From an uncultured Muribaculum sp. (GTDB taxonomy: Bacteria; Bacteroidota; Bacteroidia; Bacteroidales; Muribaculaceae), in assembly GCA_910589555.1 (NCBI GenBank), contig CAJUTE010000015.1, forward strand, positions 1 through 52,024: 52,024 nucleotides of DNA. Direction: 5' to 3'. Made by a program: the position numbers and the translations under genes. The notes below the pieces were generated by a model. The model saw only the letters and a list, made by a program, of their open reading frames with translations, had not been told where the DNA came from and made no database searches. Of the stretch, positions 8,161-17,172 are shown one piece after another; position 1 is the first letter of the stretch; each line of letters opens with the position of its first letter.

Positions 8161-9564
8161 TTATTTAATATTATATTTGTCGGTTATGTATTTCAAATTG
8201 TCGTTGCTTGGGGTGTACCATTGCGCGCCGGCTCCTTGCACGGCTTTCAACACCCGTTGGCGTTCGGCGGAGAGGGTGTTCTCTCTGCTGTCGAGCGGGA
8301 TGAATCCTGTTATTCGCATGGGAGCGCGGTCATCCCAATAGTACCGGTTGTCGATAAAGTTAAGTCCGGGCATCACGGTCTCAGGTTTTGTGATGCGGAT
8401 ATTGTTTCCCGAATTACAGAAATAATTGTTGGTCATTCTCACGTTTCGCGGAGCCTTGTCGCCATAGCCCGATCCGAGGTCGATCACTTTGCAATCGATG
8501 AATGAATTGTTGGCGATGTTGATGTTTTCGGCACGGTGATAGGATGTGAGCGGCTCTTTCTCCAAGTCGGTGTCAGGGGTCGGTTTTTCAAACACTCCCA
8601 TTCTCACAAGCAGTCCGAAGTCGCCGAGGCGGCCACAGTAATTGTCATATACGGTATGACCTTGGTTTATGAGTCTTATTCCTGCGGTTCCGGGGAGATT
8701 CTGCCCTATGAACGTATTGGATTGAAGGATGTTGTTATGTCCGTGGCGGCACACAAGTCCTCCGCGTGACTCAAAGAACAGATTCCCTCTCACGGTATTG
8801 TAGCCCGATTTTACGGATATTATTTCGTTTTCGCCGTCGCAGTGCAGAAACACGTTGTCTTCGACTGTGGTGCGTGACTCCGATTGTGATGACCACGAGT
8901 TGCCTATGCGTATTGTTTCCGCTCCGTTTCCTCCGTAGGGCTGACGGAAGCCGAATAGATTGTGGTCGATGAGATGGTTGTTGACGGCATCGCTGTCGGG
9001 CAGCCACACTTGGACTACCAGTCCACCCACACGCTTGTTGGCGAAGTAGCAGTGGTCCACGCGGTTGTTTTTGCCATGCAACGCTATCCAGTATTCGCTC
9101 ACGGTGATCGGCTTCACGCCTTTCACCGCCTTTTCGCTTCTGAGCGGATGGTTGCAATCATCCATCACGCAGTTGGTGATTCGACAATTGGAGCCATATT
9201 TTCCCTCTTCACCCTGTAGCTCGATTATGCACAGATTCTTGGCGTTGGCTTTGTTGAACAGCAGTCCGCTCAGCTCGATATAGCTTCCGGATATTTTCAG
9301 CTCGGTCTCGCCTGATATTATTGCCTTGCCGGGATGTTCGGCTCTGATTTTAATTGTATCGGTGGCTGTGCCTCGGTCGTCGATTGTGATGGTTCCAAGA
9401 TTATTGTATGTGCCATCACGCATGATTATATTGTCACCGGGCTTGAGGGTGCCGCTGTTGAGCTTGTCGACAAGGGCGCTCTGTTGAGCAGGGGTGAAGT
9501 AATAATCGGCGGCATTGACAAAAAATGCCGAGACGCAAAGAAGCGGGAACAGGAATCGTTTCAT
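8161..9564 (-). CDS. Polysaccharide lyase family 6, first copy
   Basis: A 467-residue secreted PL6 lyase with a signal peptide of ~18 residues (ends VNAAD). The motif set is GGNGAETIRIG (calcium ligand Asn213), HCDGENEIIS (Glu245, Glu247), SVKS (catalytic base candidate Lys252) and CRHGH (Arg273). These positions sit within two residues of chondroitinase B numbering. PL6 enzymes cleave uronic-acid glycosidic bonds by beta-elimination outside the cytoplasm. The gene follows the PL8 gene by 21 nt and precedes its own paralogue by 15 nt in one operon. The two PL6 copies are similar along their whole length but clearly diverged, which suggests different substrates or product profiles. Confidence 0.92.
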   Translation of the reverse strand: MKRFLFPLLCVSAFFVNAADYYFTPAQQSALVDKLNSGTLKPGDNIIMRDGTYNNLGTITIDDRGTATDTIKIRAEHPGKAIISGETELKISGSYIELSGLLFNKANAKNLCIIELQGEEGKYGSNCRITNCVMDDCNHPLRSEKAVKGVKPITVSEYWIALHGKNNRVDHCYFANKRVGGLVVQVWLPDSDAVNNHLIDHNLFGFRQPYGGNGAETIRIGNSWSSQSESRTTVEDNVFLHCDGENEIISVKSGYNTVRGNLFFESRGGLVCRHGHNNILQSNTFIGQNLPGTAGIRLINQGHTVYDNYCGRLGDFGLLVRMGVFEKPTPDTDLEKEPLTSYHRAENINIANNSFIDCKVIDLGSGYGDKAPRNVRMTNNYFCNSGNNIRITKPETVMPGLNFIDNRYYWDDRAPMRITGFIPLDSRENTLSAERQRVLKAVQGAGAQWYTPSNDNLKYITDKYNIK

Positions 9565-9585
9565 ATTTTGAAGCTTTGCGGATGA

Positions 9586-11622
9586 TTAATCAATCTTGAA
9601 TGGTGCTGATTGCTTCTTGTCCCATTTGCCTTGGTTTAATTCGGCGTAATACACTCCGGGGGCATCGGGGGTGAAGGGCTTGCCGTCGATCTCAAACGGC
9701 TGGTCGGTATAGCTTGTGATCCAGCATCCGTTGTCGACGAGCGGCACTTGAATCGCTTGTGCTAATGCGTCGTTGCGAAGCACCTTTATTTCTGCGTTCA
9801 GGTCAAATTTCTCCACCGATTCTTTAGTGGCGGCAGGAAGCACCACATAATGGTAAGAGCCTCCTGACGGATGTGCCCCGTGGTCTATGTGAAGCGAGAT
9901 CACATCGCCGCTCACATCGGCAGGCTTATACATCTTCATGTGGGTGTTCCATTGCCCGGTGCGTTTGCCGGCGTCGGCAATGACATCGTTTTTGCCAAAT
10001 ACTATGTAGCCTGTGTTGTCGTGGAAAAATCTCAGCTCCTCACTGTTGAAATGCTGTTTGGAGTTTATCAGGTGCCATCCGTCGCGGTTCAGCATTTCGA
10101 GATTGTCACATTTCAGCCTTTGGTCGATGGCGGTGGTGACGGTCAATGCCGAATCGCTTTTTATTTCTGAACCGATGCACACGGCGTAGCGGTCGGTGAA
10201 CAGCCATGCTTTGTTGGCTTTCAGACCGTCGCGGTCAATCTGCATCGCCGACATTCCATAGCTGCCGTTGCTTAATCCGCCCACCAGCGCGCTCTTGTTG
10301 TGCTTCTTGTTCTGGCGGATGCTTGGGATGGGGGCGGTGTCCTCAAATGCTGTCACTCCGGGAATCTTTCTCCAGTCCCACAACGGGAATATGTCAAGGT
10401 ATTCGTTGCCGCGCACATAGAAGAAGGTGGCGCCGTCGCCGGTGTAGTAGCCCAGCAGATTGTCCTCGTTGACAAGCTCGGCTCCGATCACGCGTGTGGA
10501 GCACATTTTCAATGCGCCCATCCAGTCCTTGCTGCGGTGGACCGTGTAGTCGGAATCATGGAAGTGCTTGTGCCCTATGAGAGAATTGCCGTTTTTAGGG
10601 AATCCTGATATTCCGAGGTCGGCGGCGGCAAAAGCAAGACTGTAAGCTTTGTGAAGCTGTGAATGATGGAAAAATTGACGCCCCAGTGACCCTATGTCCA
10701 TGTGGCGGTTCCAGATGACCCACTTGTAGCCTTCGTTTACGAGCGACGCGAGGATGTCATGCTGGCTTGCGTCAAATTGGAATGCCGTGCCATGAAACAG
10801 GCGGTTGAAAAAACTCATGCCTGTGATAAATGACATTCCGTAGTTGCCAAACTGCTGCTGAGGTCCGTGCTGGTGGAAGCTCCAGTCGCTTTTGATGCCC
10901 TCCTCTCTGCCCACGAATATTTCCGAGGCGATGGTGTCGCGTGCGGCTTTCACAAGTTGGCGGTCATTCTGCAACAGGGCGCGTGTCATCACATTTCCGG
11001 CGAGCCACACCTTGTTTTGCCCGGTTCTTCCAAATTCCGAGGCTTTCATCAGTTCCACCGCCGATTCTTTTTCTTGCGGGGTGAGGTCATTTTCAAGCAA
11101 TATGAATGCGGCTCCGAGAATCTTGGGAACGCCGATTTCGTTATACCACCAGTTCAGGCATCGGGGTTTGGCGTTGAACCAATATCCCAATGTTTTGTGT
11201 ATCGCTTCCATTATGACCGGCGATCCGCAGTATTCCGTTCCGTCGGAATAATATAGTTTCGCGAGTTCAAGGATGCGGTCGGCGTGCTGTTTTGGTTCCC
11301 ATCCTGAGCGCTTTGTGTCGGCGTAATTCAGGTCGCTCCAAGAGCCGTCAGGATTTATTTTGCTGAGGTAACTGTTGATTTTTGCAATATCGAAAGGGTA
11401 GCGTTGATGCAGCTCCACCACCACTTGGTCCGACATTTCGGTCTCCGGCTTTATCCGGATAAGGTCGGCAAGGAGGGTGTCGGTGCTCTCTTTCGACGAG
11501 ATATAGAATGAACGGTAATTTTCCTTGACTTTATCAAGGTCATTGTCAGTTTTCGCTTCAATTTGATTTGCGGAACAGATCGAAACGGCTATTGAGAGAA
11601 AAAATAAGTTGACTCTGTTCAT
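9586..11622 (-). CDS. Polysaccharide lyase family 8 (chondroitin AC / hyaluronan lyase type)
   Basis: A 678-residue secreted PL8 lyase with an N-terminal alpha/alpha toroid and C-terminal beta-sheet domains. Diagnostic pieces are DGSWSDLNY (~92), CLNWWYNEIGVP (~155), the active-site segment FHQHGPQQQFGNYG with His252 and Tyr261, GSLGRQ with Arg315, and the central-domain motif YYTGDGATFFYVRGNEY. His, Tyr and Arg correspond to the catalytic set of chondroitinase AC. PL8 members cut chondroitin, hyaluronan or xanthan by beta-elimination. Length is typical. It is the first gene of the operon, with a TAATTTTG promoter box at 11651-11658. No sulfatase accompanies it, so a non-sulfated uronan or desulfation elsewhere must be considered. 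Confidence 0.92.
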   Translation of the reverse strand: MNRVNLFFLSIAVSICSANQIEAKTDNDLDKVKENYRSFYISSKESTDTLLADLIRIKPETEMSDQVVVELHQRYPFDIAKINSYLSKINPDGSWSDLNYADTKRSGWEPKQHADRILELAKLYYSDGTEYCGSPVIMEAIHKTLGYWFNAKPRCLNWWYNEIGVPKILGAAFILLENDLTPQEKESAVELMKASEFGRTGQNKVWLAGNVMTRALLQNDRQLVKAARDTIASEIFVGREEGIKSDWSFHQHGPQQQFGNYGMSFITGMSFFNRLFHGTAFQFDASQHDILASLVNEGYKWVIWNRHMDIGSLGRQFFHHSQLHKAYSLAFAAADLGISGFPKNGNSLIGHKHFHDSDYTVHRSKDWMGALKMCSTRVIGAELVNEDNLLGYYTGDGATFFYVRGNEYLDIFPLWDWRKIPGVTAFEDTAPIPSIRQNKKHNKSALVGGLSNGSYGMSAMQIDRDGLKANKAWLFTDRYAVCIGSEIKSDSALTVTTAIDQRLKCDNLEMLNRDGWHLINSKQHFNSEELRFFHDNTGYIVFGKNDVIADAGKRTGQWNTHMKMYKPADVSGDVISLHIDHGAHPSGGSYHYVVLPAATKESVEKFDLNAEIKVLRNDALAQAIQVPLVDNGCWITSYTDQPFEIDGKPFTPDAPGVYYAELNQGKWDKKQSAPFKID

Positions 11623-11650
11623 CTGGTACTTAGGGTTATTATTTATAAAG

Positions 11651-11658
11651 CAAAATTA
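11651..11658 (-). promoter_or_regulatory. TAnnTTTG promoter for the PL8-PL6-PL6 operon
   Basis: TAATTTTG on the minus strand, about 29 nt before the PL8 start codon, matches the Bacteroidota -7 box. Confidence 0.6.
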
Positions 11659-11763
11659 CCGTTAATACCTGTGCCGGAATATTAGAATTTTACCAAAAGG
11701 TATTAAATTCATCCCGAATAGCGATAGATATGGTACCGGAGATGATAACCTATGTAAAAAACA

Positions 11764-11801
11764 CTCCGTGAGGAGCCGTTCATAGTCGGCTCTTCACGGA
11801 G
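11764..11801 (-). terminator. Intrinsic terminator of the surface-protein operon
   Basis: A 15-bp stem (11764-11778 with 11787-11801, one G-T pair) with an 8-nt loop, followed on the minus strand by a GTTTTTTAC run. It ends the 14666-11827 unit and insulates the PL8 promoter. Confidence 0.88.
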
Positions 11802-11826
11802 CGTGAATGATAGGGGTGGCGCCGGG

Positions 11827-14142
11827 TTATTTTTTCCAGCGTTGGTCGCCGATGTTCTTCACGTATATCTCGTGATTCTGAACTTCAGGAGTCTGTTGGT
11901 ATTTCAGAGCCTCCATGATGTTGGCGGGAGCCTTGTGGTCATCAGGCGTTTTTGTTTCACCATGTTTGTATGGCGGATTGGGATTGGTGAAGAGATCGGT
12001 TGACTTCAACGGGGTCGTTCCGACTTTCACGATCAGGTCATCGGCAGTGCCAAGATTTCCGGAGGTGAATGCTCCGAATGTGTTTTTGGTGCCTGAGAAT
12101 GTTGCTGATGTAAAGATTCCGTTATCCTTCATGTGAGTGTCAAGGCAACCTGTAGAGTAGTTGTCCTTTATCTCGAAAGTGAACTCTCCGTTTCTTACAT
12201 CGGCGCCGTAACTGTAAAGCTGACGTGTGTCAGCGTCATCCTTAGCCAAGGAGATGAGGTTGCGCTGTATTGAGAAATGTGAACCGGCGGGCACATATCT
12301 TAGATTGACAATGAATTTACTGCCGGTGCGTGTTGAGAAGTTTATGAATGTATTGTTCTCAATCGTGATATTCCATTTATGGTCGGCTGACCAGATGAGA
12401 GACTTGCCGCTGTCATCGATCAAGGACTTGCGCGGAGAGTCATAGATGGTGTTGTTGGTAAACTTGAAATTGCTGAAAATATTCGTGTTCGCCGTTCCGG
12501 GAGATACAAACCATGAATATCCATTGCCGGAATTGTCATAATATCCGCAATTGTAGAAGAGGTTGCCGTTGCAATTCAATGTCTTGATTGAAGAATTGTC
12601 TTTCTGTACTCTGACAAAGCCGCGTATCATCCTCTGGAAAGTGCAACCGTCAATCGTAAGCTCTTCAAGAGAGAATGGAGAACTGGAGTTTATGAAATAG
12701 TTGCCGGTTCCGGCGGTGACACCTTCAGCGGCGCCTCCGAAATTGATTGCCTGAGGTGCGTCGAAGTCAATGTTGCGGAAGATGACCGGCGATATTTCCT
12801 CTGTCGCTGAGGCGAAAGCGAAATTGTAACCCATTTCTCCGGTTACTCCGCCCATGTAGATGATGGCGCGCTTGTCGGCTGCAAGATCTTCGGGAGAGGT
12901 TTCCAAGGTGATGCCCTTGCTGATGGTCACATTTGAATTGATATAGTAGGCTTTGCCGCCTTCGAGATAGAACACCTGGCAATCACGACGTGCATCCTTC
13001 ATGTAGTCGTTTATCACGGAGGTGATGTCGCAAGCGTTGTAATCGCCGGTAGCGATGTCAGCCACGTGGGGCACTAAGATCGGCTCGGTGTGCTCCTTGG
13101 TGTAGAATGACAGTTCGTTGTAGGGTTGGTCGGCGGTCGATGTTATATTGCTGTTGATGATGGTGGCGATATATCTCTCTCCTTCATCCAGTCCGGTCAC
13201 GTCGACGTAGCCTTGTTCTATGTCGGCGGGAGTAAGGACATAGTGTTTCCATTTTTCGTCAAGTGATATTTTCGGGCTCACTGCGGTTATCTGTATTTCG
13301 GTCGCAACGAAATTGCCCTCCTTGATCTCGAAATATTTAGTAAAATCGTCGGATGGATCGGAATCTTTGTGAGCGTCATAGCTGAGGTTGAAGTTTAATC
13401 TCACGCTGTCGTAGCCACGGTTGCTTACTGAAAGGATCTCGGGCACGTTATAGCGGAAATTGGTGGTGAGTGAGAAGATGCCGTTTTTATTGTTGGCGAT
13501 AGAGTGCCTTGAAGTCCAGTCGGAATTGTATTTTTCGTCGGCTGAGATGGCTCTGATGCCGAATTGATATGTGGCATTATACTCCAAGTCATTGATGACG
13601 ATAGAATTCTCATCAGCCGGAACTTTGATCAAGTCGTATGCCTTTGGAAATGTTGCCATGCTTTCGGCAAAATCTTCATCGCTCCACTGGCAGAAATGAT
13701 CCATGGGGAGGATGCGTGCGGTGTTCACAAGGCGTATTTCATATCCCGTGCTTCCGTCAACAGGTTCCCATCGGAGTACTATGGAGTTGCCTTTAGGATT
13801 GGTAGGGTCGATTCCTTCGCCGGTGAATTTTGGTGCATAAAGCTTGCGGCTGTCGCGTGCTGTGAATTCTATTCCTTTGATTTCTGAAACGGGAAACAGA
13901 ACCTGACGCTTGTTTAGACCGTTGCCGAATATCTTGATCATGTTGTAGGTCTGTCCGGGCACTCCGAATGACCAAGCTCCTTTATAGAACACGATGCTGT
14001 CGATGTCGGCGGTGTAGAATGATGTTCCTTCCCATGCGTATGCATCGGTGTCGACATTCATTTTATCCAATACGCTCTCTTGAGCGGTTGCCCCTGATGC
14101 CATTAACGCCATCAAGGCGGGAATGAGTATTAGTTTTTTCAT
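11827..14142 (-). CDS. Secreted fibronectin-III / beta-helix surface protein (DUF4957-DUF5123-like)
   Basis: A 771-residue exported protein with a signal peptide over ~1-20 (ends ATAQE). Residues ~110-350 hold two fibronectin type III-like repeats (VLRWEPVDGSTGYEIRL, YNATYQFGIRAIS; then a second with TGLDEGERYIATI). Residues ~370-700 are a right-handed beta-helix with turns such as FRNIDFDAPQAINF, LTIDGCTFQRM, FKFTNNTIYDS and ITIENNTFINFS, the layout of DUF4957/DUF5123 proteins common beside Bacteroidota glycan loci. They are thought to bind or process glycan at the surface, but no activity is established. No catalytic motif is visible. Its start overlaps the stop of the preceding small T9SS-tailed gene by 4 nt, which implies coupled translation. 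Confidence 0.75.
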   Translation of the reverse strand: MKKLILIPALMALMASGATAQESVLDKMNVDTDAYAWEGTSFYTADIDSIVFYKGAWSFGVPGQTYNMIKIFGNGLNKRQVLFPVSEIKGIEFTARDSRKLYAPKFTGEGIDPTNPKGNSIVLRWEPVDGSTGYEIRLVNTARILPMDHFCQWSDEDFAESMATFPKAYDLIKVPADENSIVINDLEYNATYQFGIRAISADEKYNSDWTSRHSIANNKNGIFSLTTNFRYNVPEILSVSNRGYDSVRLNFNLSYDAHKDSDPSDDFTKYFEIKEGNFVATEIQITAVSPKISLDEKWKHYVLTPADIEQGYVDVTGLDEGERYIATIINSNITSTADQPYNELSFYTKEHTEPILVPHVADIATGDYNACDITSVINDYMKDARRDCQVFYLEGGKAYYINSNVTISKGITLETSPEDLAADKRAIIYMGGVTGEMGYNFAFASATEEISPVIFRNIDFDAPQAINFGGAAEGVTAGTGNYFINSSSPFSLEELTIDGCTFQRMIRGFVRVQKDNSSIKTLNCNGNLFYNCGYYDNSGNGYSWFVSPGTANTNIFSNFKFTNNTIYDSPRKSLIDDSGKSLIWSADHKWNITIENNTFINFSTRTGSKFIVNLRYVPAGSHFSIQRNLISLAKDDADTRQLYSYGADVRNGEFTFEIKDNYSTGCLDTHMKDNGIFTSATFSGTKNTFGAFTSGNLGTADDLIVKVGTTPLKSTDLFTNPNPPYKHGETKTPDDHKAPANIMEALKYQQTPEVQNHEIYVKNIGDQRWKK

Positions 14143-14666
14143 TTCTTGGTGACTTTAATGGTGTGGCTTTTGTAATTGATGATATAGATTCCGGCTGCCT
14201 GCACGTCGAGAGAGATCACGGCGGCTGCTCCGTCGGCATTGATGTCGCAGGCTATAGTTCTGCCGGCGGTGTCATATAATCTTATGTCGCGGATGTCGAT
14301 TGCTTCAGGAGCACTTATCCTGATCTTATTGTCACCAAGAGGGGTGAATACTGTGCTGTTTTCAGCGACTGCCGTCCGGATGGACGATGTGCTGTCGAAG
14401 GTTGATTTTTCGATTTCCTCCACGCCTATTGAATGGATTTTGGGTTGCTCGCCCGGAGTTGTCGCCGGAATGGTGATTTCCACAGCGTCATTCTTGAATT
14501 TCATGGTAGGCATTTCGGTAGCGGTTTCATCGGGAAACGGAATTTCAATCTGCGTTACTTTGCCGTCGGCATTTCTGAATGTGAAGAATAGTGTGTCTTC
14601 AGCAGCCGACAATGTAGCGCCAATAGCCAAGGCAAAGGCTAAAATCATTGCTTTGATGTGATACAT
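14139..14666 (-). CDS. Small secreted protein with T9SS-like C-terminal domain
   Basis: A 175-residue exported protein: signal peptide ~1-22 (ends LSAAE), a beta-rich acidic middle (DTLFFTFRNADGKVTQIEIPF), and a C-terminal ~75-residue domain ending IKVTKK that resembles a type IX secretion sorting domain (IRLYDTAGRTI, AAGIYIINYK). Almost nothing but the sorting-like domain is present, so it may be an adaptor or anchor for the large surface protein it is coupled to (ATGA overlap at 14139-14142). A TATCTTTG promoter box lies at 14712-14719. Function unknown. Confidence 0.7.
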   Translation of the reverse strand: MYHIKAMILAFALAIGATLSAAEDTLFFTFRNADGKVTQIEIPFPDETATEMPTMKFKNDAVEITIPATTPGEQPKIHSIGVEEIEKSTFDSTSSIRTAVAENSTVFTPLGDNKIRISAPEAIDIRDIRLYDTAGRTIACDINADGAAAVISLDVQAAGIYIINYKSHTIKVTKK

Positions 14667-14711
14667 TGGTTGTAAAATTGGTAAAAAAGGTTATAAATTG
14701 TTTGATTTTGG

Positions 14712-14719
14712 CAAAGATA
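14712..14719 (-). promoter_or_regulatory. TAnnTTTG promoter for the surface-protein operon
   Basis: TATCTTTG on the minus strand, 46 nt before the start at 14666. It lies just beyond the left 66-bp repeat, so before the island inserted it directly followed the terminator of the six-hairpin glycosidase gene. Confidence 0.6.
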
Positions 14720-14777
14720 TGGAAATTCCATTCTTTTGCCCTCCTCATTATGTTAATAAATATTAAATACATAATAA

Positions 14778-14843
14778 ATGAAAAAAGGAGGGTGCGTGGC
14801 GCATCCTCCTTAAACCAAAACACTAAAATTCAATGATATCGAT
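14778..14843. repeat. 66-bp perfect direct repeat, left flank of the R-M island
   Basis: These 66 bases are identical, base for base, to 18100-18165. The unit holds a terminator hairpin (stem 14785-14796 with 14800-14811, loop TGG) and the spacer to the end of the neighbouring gene. Bases on either side of the two copies differ, so the repeat is exactly 66 bp. Confidence 0.95.
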
Positions 14844-14865
14844 TCTTAGGATAATTTAGGATGGA

Positions 14866-16188
14866 TTAAACGGAGCAATTTTCTAATACCTTTTCCAAAC
14901 GTGGATTCATTCGAGAGTTATGTTCGCGTTTTCTCCTTAAAATTCCTGCACATCCCGCTTTTGAAATATATAGTTTTTCATCCGGATTAGTGTCTACAAT
15001 ATCAAGCATATTTGTCAATATATAATTGTAGCACGATGGTGATGCATTTAAATATTGTCCATCTATATAAGTAAAATCATCGAATAAATATAGGTTGTAT
15101 TTTTTAGTTGTAGTATACGGATGAGGTAATTTTACTTTAAGAAGTTTATTTCCTTCATTTACCTCTGAAATCAATCGGTTCATTATCCATTTTATTACAG
15201 GCACAGCCCAAGAATTGCCAGTTGCTTGATATCTATTGGTTAGGCGAGGATTTGCAATTGATGTATAATTATCCGGAAATCCCATAAGTCTTTCACATTC
15301 TATAGGAGTAAGCCGTCTTAAACGACCATTTTGAGAGATAAATAAAGAGCCATTGAATGCTGCGGCATTGCCATTCCATTTTGTTCCATATGCAGCGTAT
15401 AGACAATCTGAATAACATCTGAACACTTCAATCTCATGTCCATTGATTTCTCTGCAAAGTTCCCGAATATTCTCTTGGCTAATCTGATGTTCCTGAATTC
15501 CGAATAAATTCATCGTGTGATTGTGCTGCGAATCATTTAATTTATATGGGTCTTGAAATTTGTCTCCAATCTCAAATAGAATATTTTCGGGATAGAAATC
15601 AGTGCCTCCACCGAGTACGTAAACCCTTTTGCGCTGTTGAGGAACTCCAAAGTACTTGGCATCAAGCACTCTCCAAGCTATGTTTCGGAGAGTTCCATGT
15701 AGCACCCCAGCTGATTTGAATCGAGAGACTTCAATGGGCTCTTCAATGCCGGCTAAACCAGCTAAGAAGCAACCAAATGCATTTGTTTTATCAGTTAGTG
15801 CTCCTTCAACATTTTCCCAAAAAAATAAAGCTTGTCCTTCTCCGCGTTCTTTTCGTTTAGCATCAATAGCATTGATGATGTCAATATATTTAAGAGTCAA
15901 TTGTCCTCTTTCATCATTAACTCCATTACGCCATCCTGCAAGAGAGAATGCTTGACAAGGCGTTCCTCCAACTAATAAATCTGGTGCTGGTATTTGTGAG
16001 TTTTTAATCAGATCAGGAATATTGCTCATATCACCAAGATTAGGGTATTCAGGATATTTTTGAGCCAAAAACCGATTAGGGTATTCCGCGATTTCGGATA
16101 ACCATAAAGGATTTATCCCCATTGGGGTAAGAGTGAAGCTTGCCGCTTCAATTCCAGAACAAATACTTCCAAAATTACGAATTGGCAT
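14866..16188 (-). CDS. DNA (cytosine-5) methyltransferase of a type II R-M system
   Basis: A 440-residue C5-cytosine methyltransferase that protects host DNA from the adjacent nuclease. Conserved motifs appear in order: I (FGSICSGIEAAS, residues 6-17), IV with catalytic Cys78 (GGTPCQAFS), VI (WENVEG), VIII (QQRKRVYVLG), IX (RRLTPIECERLMGFPDNY) and X (RYQATGNSWAVPVI). The region between VIII and IX holds the target-recognition domain; the target sequence cannot be read from it. About 100 residues continue past motif X (LPHPYTTTKKYNLYLFDD onward), longer than usual for this family and of unknown role. The start is 3 nt after the nuclease stop, giving the order regulator-nuclease-methyltransferase. 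Confidence 0.95.
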   Translation of the reverse strand: MPIRNFGSICSGIEAASFTLTPMGINPLWLSEIAEYPNRFLAQKYPEYPNLGDMSNIPDLIKNSQIPAPDLLVGGTPCQAFSLAGWRNGVNDERGQLTLKYIDIINAIDAKRKERGEGQALFFWENVEGALTDKTNAFGCFLAGLAGIEEPIEVSRFKSAGVLHGTLRNIAWRVLDAKYFGVPQQRKRVYVLGGGTDFYPENILFEIGDKFQDPYKLNDSQHNHTMNLFGIQEHQISQENIRELCREINGHEIEVFRCYSDCLYAAYGTKWNGNAAAFNGSLFISQNGRLRRLTPIECERLMGFPDNYTSIANPRLTNRYQATGNSWAVPVIKWIMNRLISEVNEGNKLLKVKLPHPYTTTKKYNLYLFDDFTYIDGQYLNASPSCYNYILTNMLDIVDTNPDEKLYISKAGCAGILRRKREHNSRMNPRLEKVLENCSV

Positions 16189-16191
16189 AGA

Positions 16192-17166
16192 TTATATTTT
16201 TTTGTTAATCATTTCACGCCAAAGTTCAATATCATACCAAGGACAGCCCTTGCACCCCTTTTCTGCATCTTTGCCAACAGTTGGTATCTCTGGATTCCAC
16301 CGTTCTGAGCCTTCGTAAAAGTATTTTATGCCATATATTGTTCCTCTTATTCCCTCTTGAAAACATTTTCTGCAAACTTCCCTCTTTTGTTGATTCCTTT
16401 GATTGTCCAAAAGCTGAAATTTTGCAATTATTTGATCATCCGTCATTTCCATTGAATTTTCAGCTTTAGTTTCTTCATCCCATCTTATTTCTGAAAATTT
16501 ATGGTCAGGAATTAACGATTTTACAGATGTTATTCTTGCTTCAAATGCGTTACGTTGTTTTAGCAGACGTATAACTCTTGCCTTGAATTGTTTAGTGAAT
16601 GTTTCATATCCCATTTCTTTGTGTTTTGGAAACGGTAGTAATATGCTATATGTCTTTTTGGGGGTACCATACCGTACTATAGGTATGGTGTATCCGCTAT
16701 CTTTCAAATATTGTAATCTCCTTTGCAGGTTTGTATTTGATGGTAGCTCAGTTTTATTATCACATTCTTTCAGACTAAAAAGTGGGAGAAGCACATAAGG
16801 GGTGACTATCTCAGTTGCTTTTTTACCACGAGCAATTTTATCTGCATTCTTCTCTTTTTTAGCCGCGATGTCAGCAAGACATTCTTCTTTTTCTTTTTTC
16901 ACCCATGACTCCATCCAAGCTCTTGTGAAATATTTCTTGACGGATATCAAGTAATCAGCAATATCTTTTTCTGATTTTAATTCAAGTCCAGTTCTTCTAT
17001 AAATATACGGTACAATTGTAGTCCATAAGAAACCATCATCTTGTACAAACTGCGTACGAATATAAAATTCACTGGCTTTTGTATTGTCAAGAAAATTTAA
17101 TACAGTTATATTGGATCCCTTTAAGAGAGATTGTATTTTCTCTAAATCTAATTTTGGATTACTCAT
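16192..17166 (-). CDS. Probable type II restriction endonuclease, HNH-like
   Basis: A 324-residue protein whose C-terminal third has an HNH (beta-beta-alpha metal) layout: Asp221-His222 in IPDHKF, then KFQLLDNQRNQQK with Asn255/Asn258 and Lys, closed by two Cys pairs, CRKC (265/268) and CKGC (305/308), likely holding structural zinc. The N-terminal ~200 residues are unassigned and probably bind DNA. Its place between a Xre-type regulator and a cytosine methyltransferase, with 3-6 nt gaps, makes a restriction role likely. I do not recognise the recognition-site family. A modification-dependent or nicking activity cannot be excluded. Confidence 0.75.
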   Translation of the reverse strand: MSNPKLDLEKIQSLLKGSNITVLNFLDNTKASEFYIRTQFVQDDGFLWTTIVPYIYRRTGLELKSEKDIADYLISVKKYFTRAWMESWVKKEKEECLADIAAKKEKNADKIARGKKATEIVTPYVLLPLFSLKECDNKTELPSNTNLQRRLQYLKDSGYTIPIVRYGTPKKTYSILLPFPKHKEMGYETFTKQFKARVIRLLKQRNAFEARITSVKSLIPDHKFSEIRWDEETKAENSMEMTDDQIIAKFQLLDNQRNQQKREVCRKCFQEGIRGTIYGIKYFYEGSERWNPEIPTVGKDAEKGCKGCPWYDIELWREMINKKI

Positions 17167-17172
17167 ATTTAT

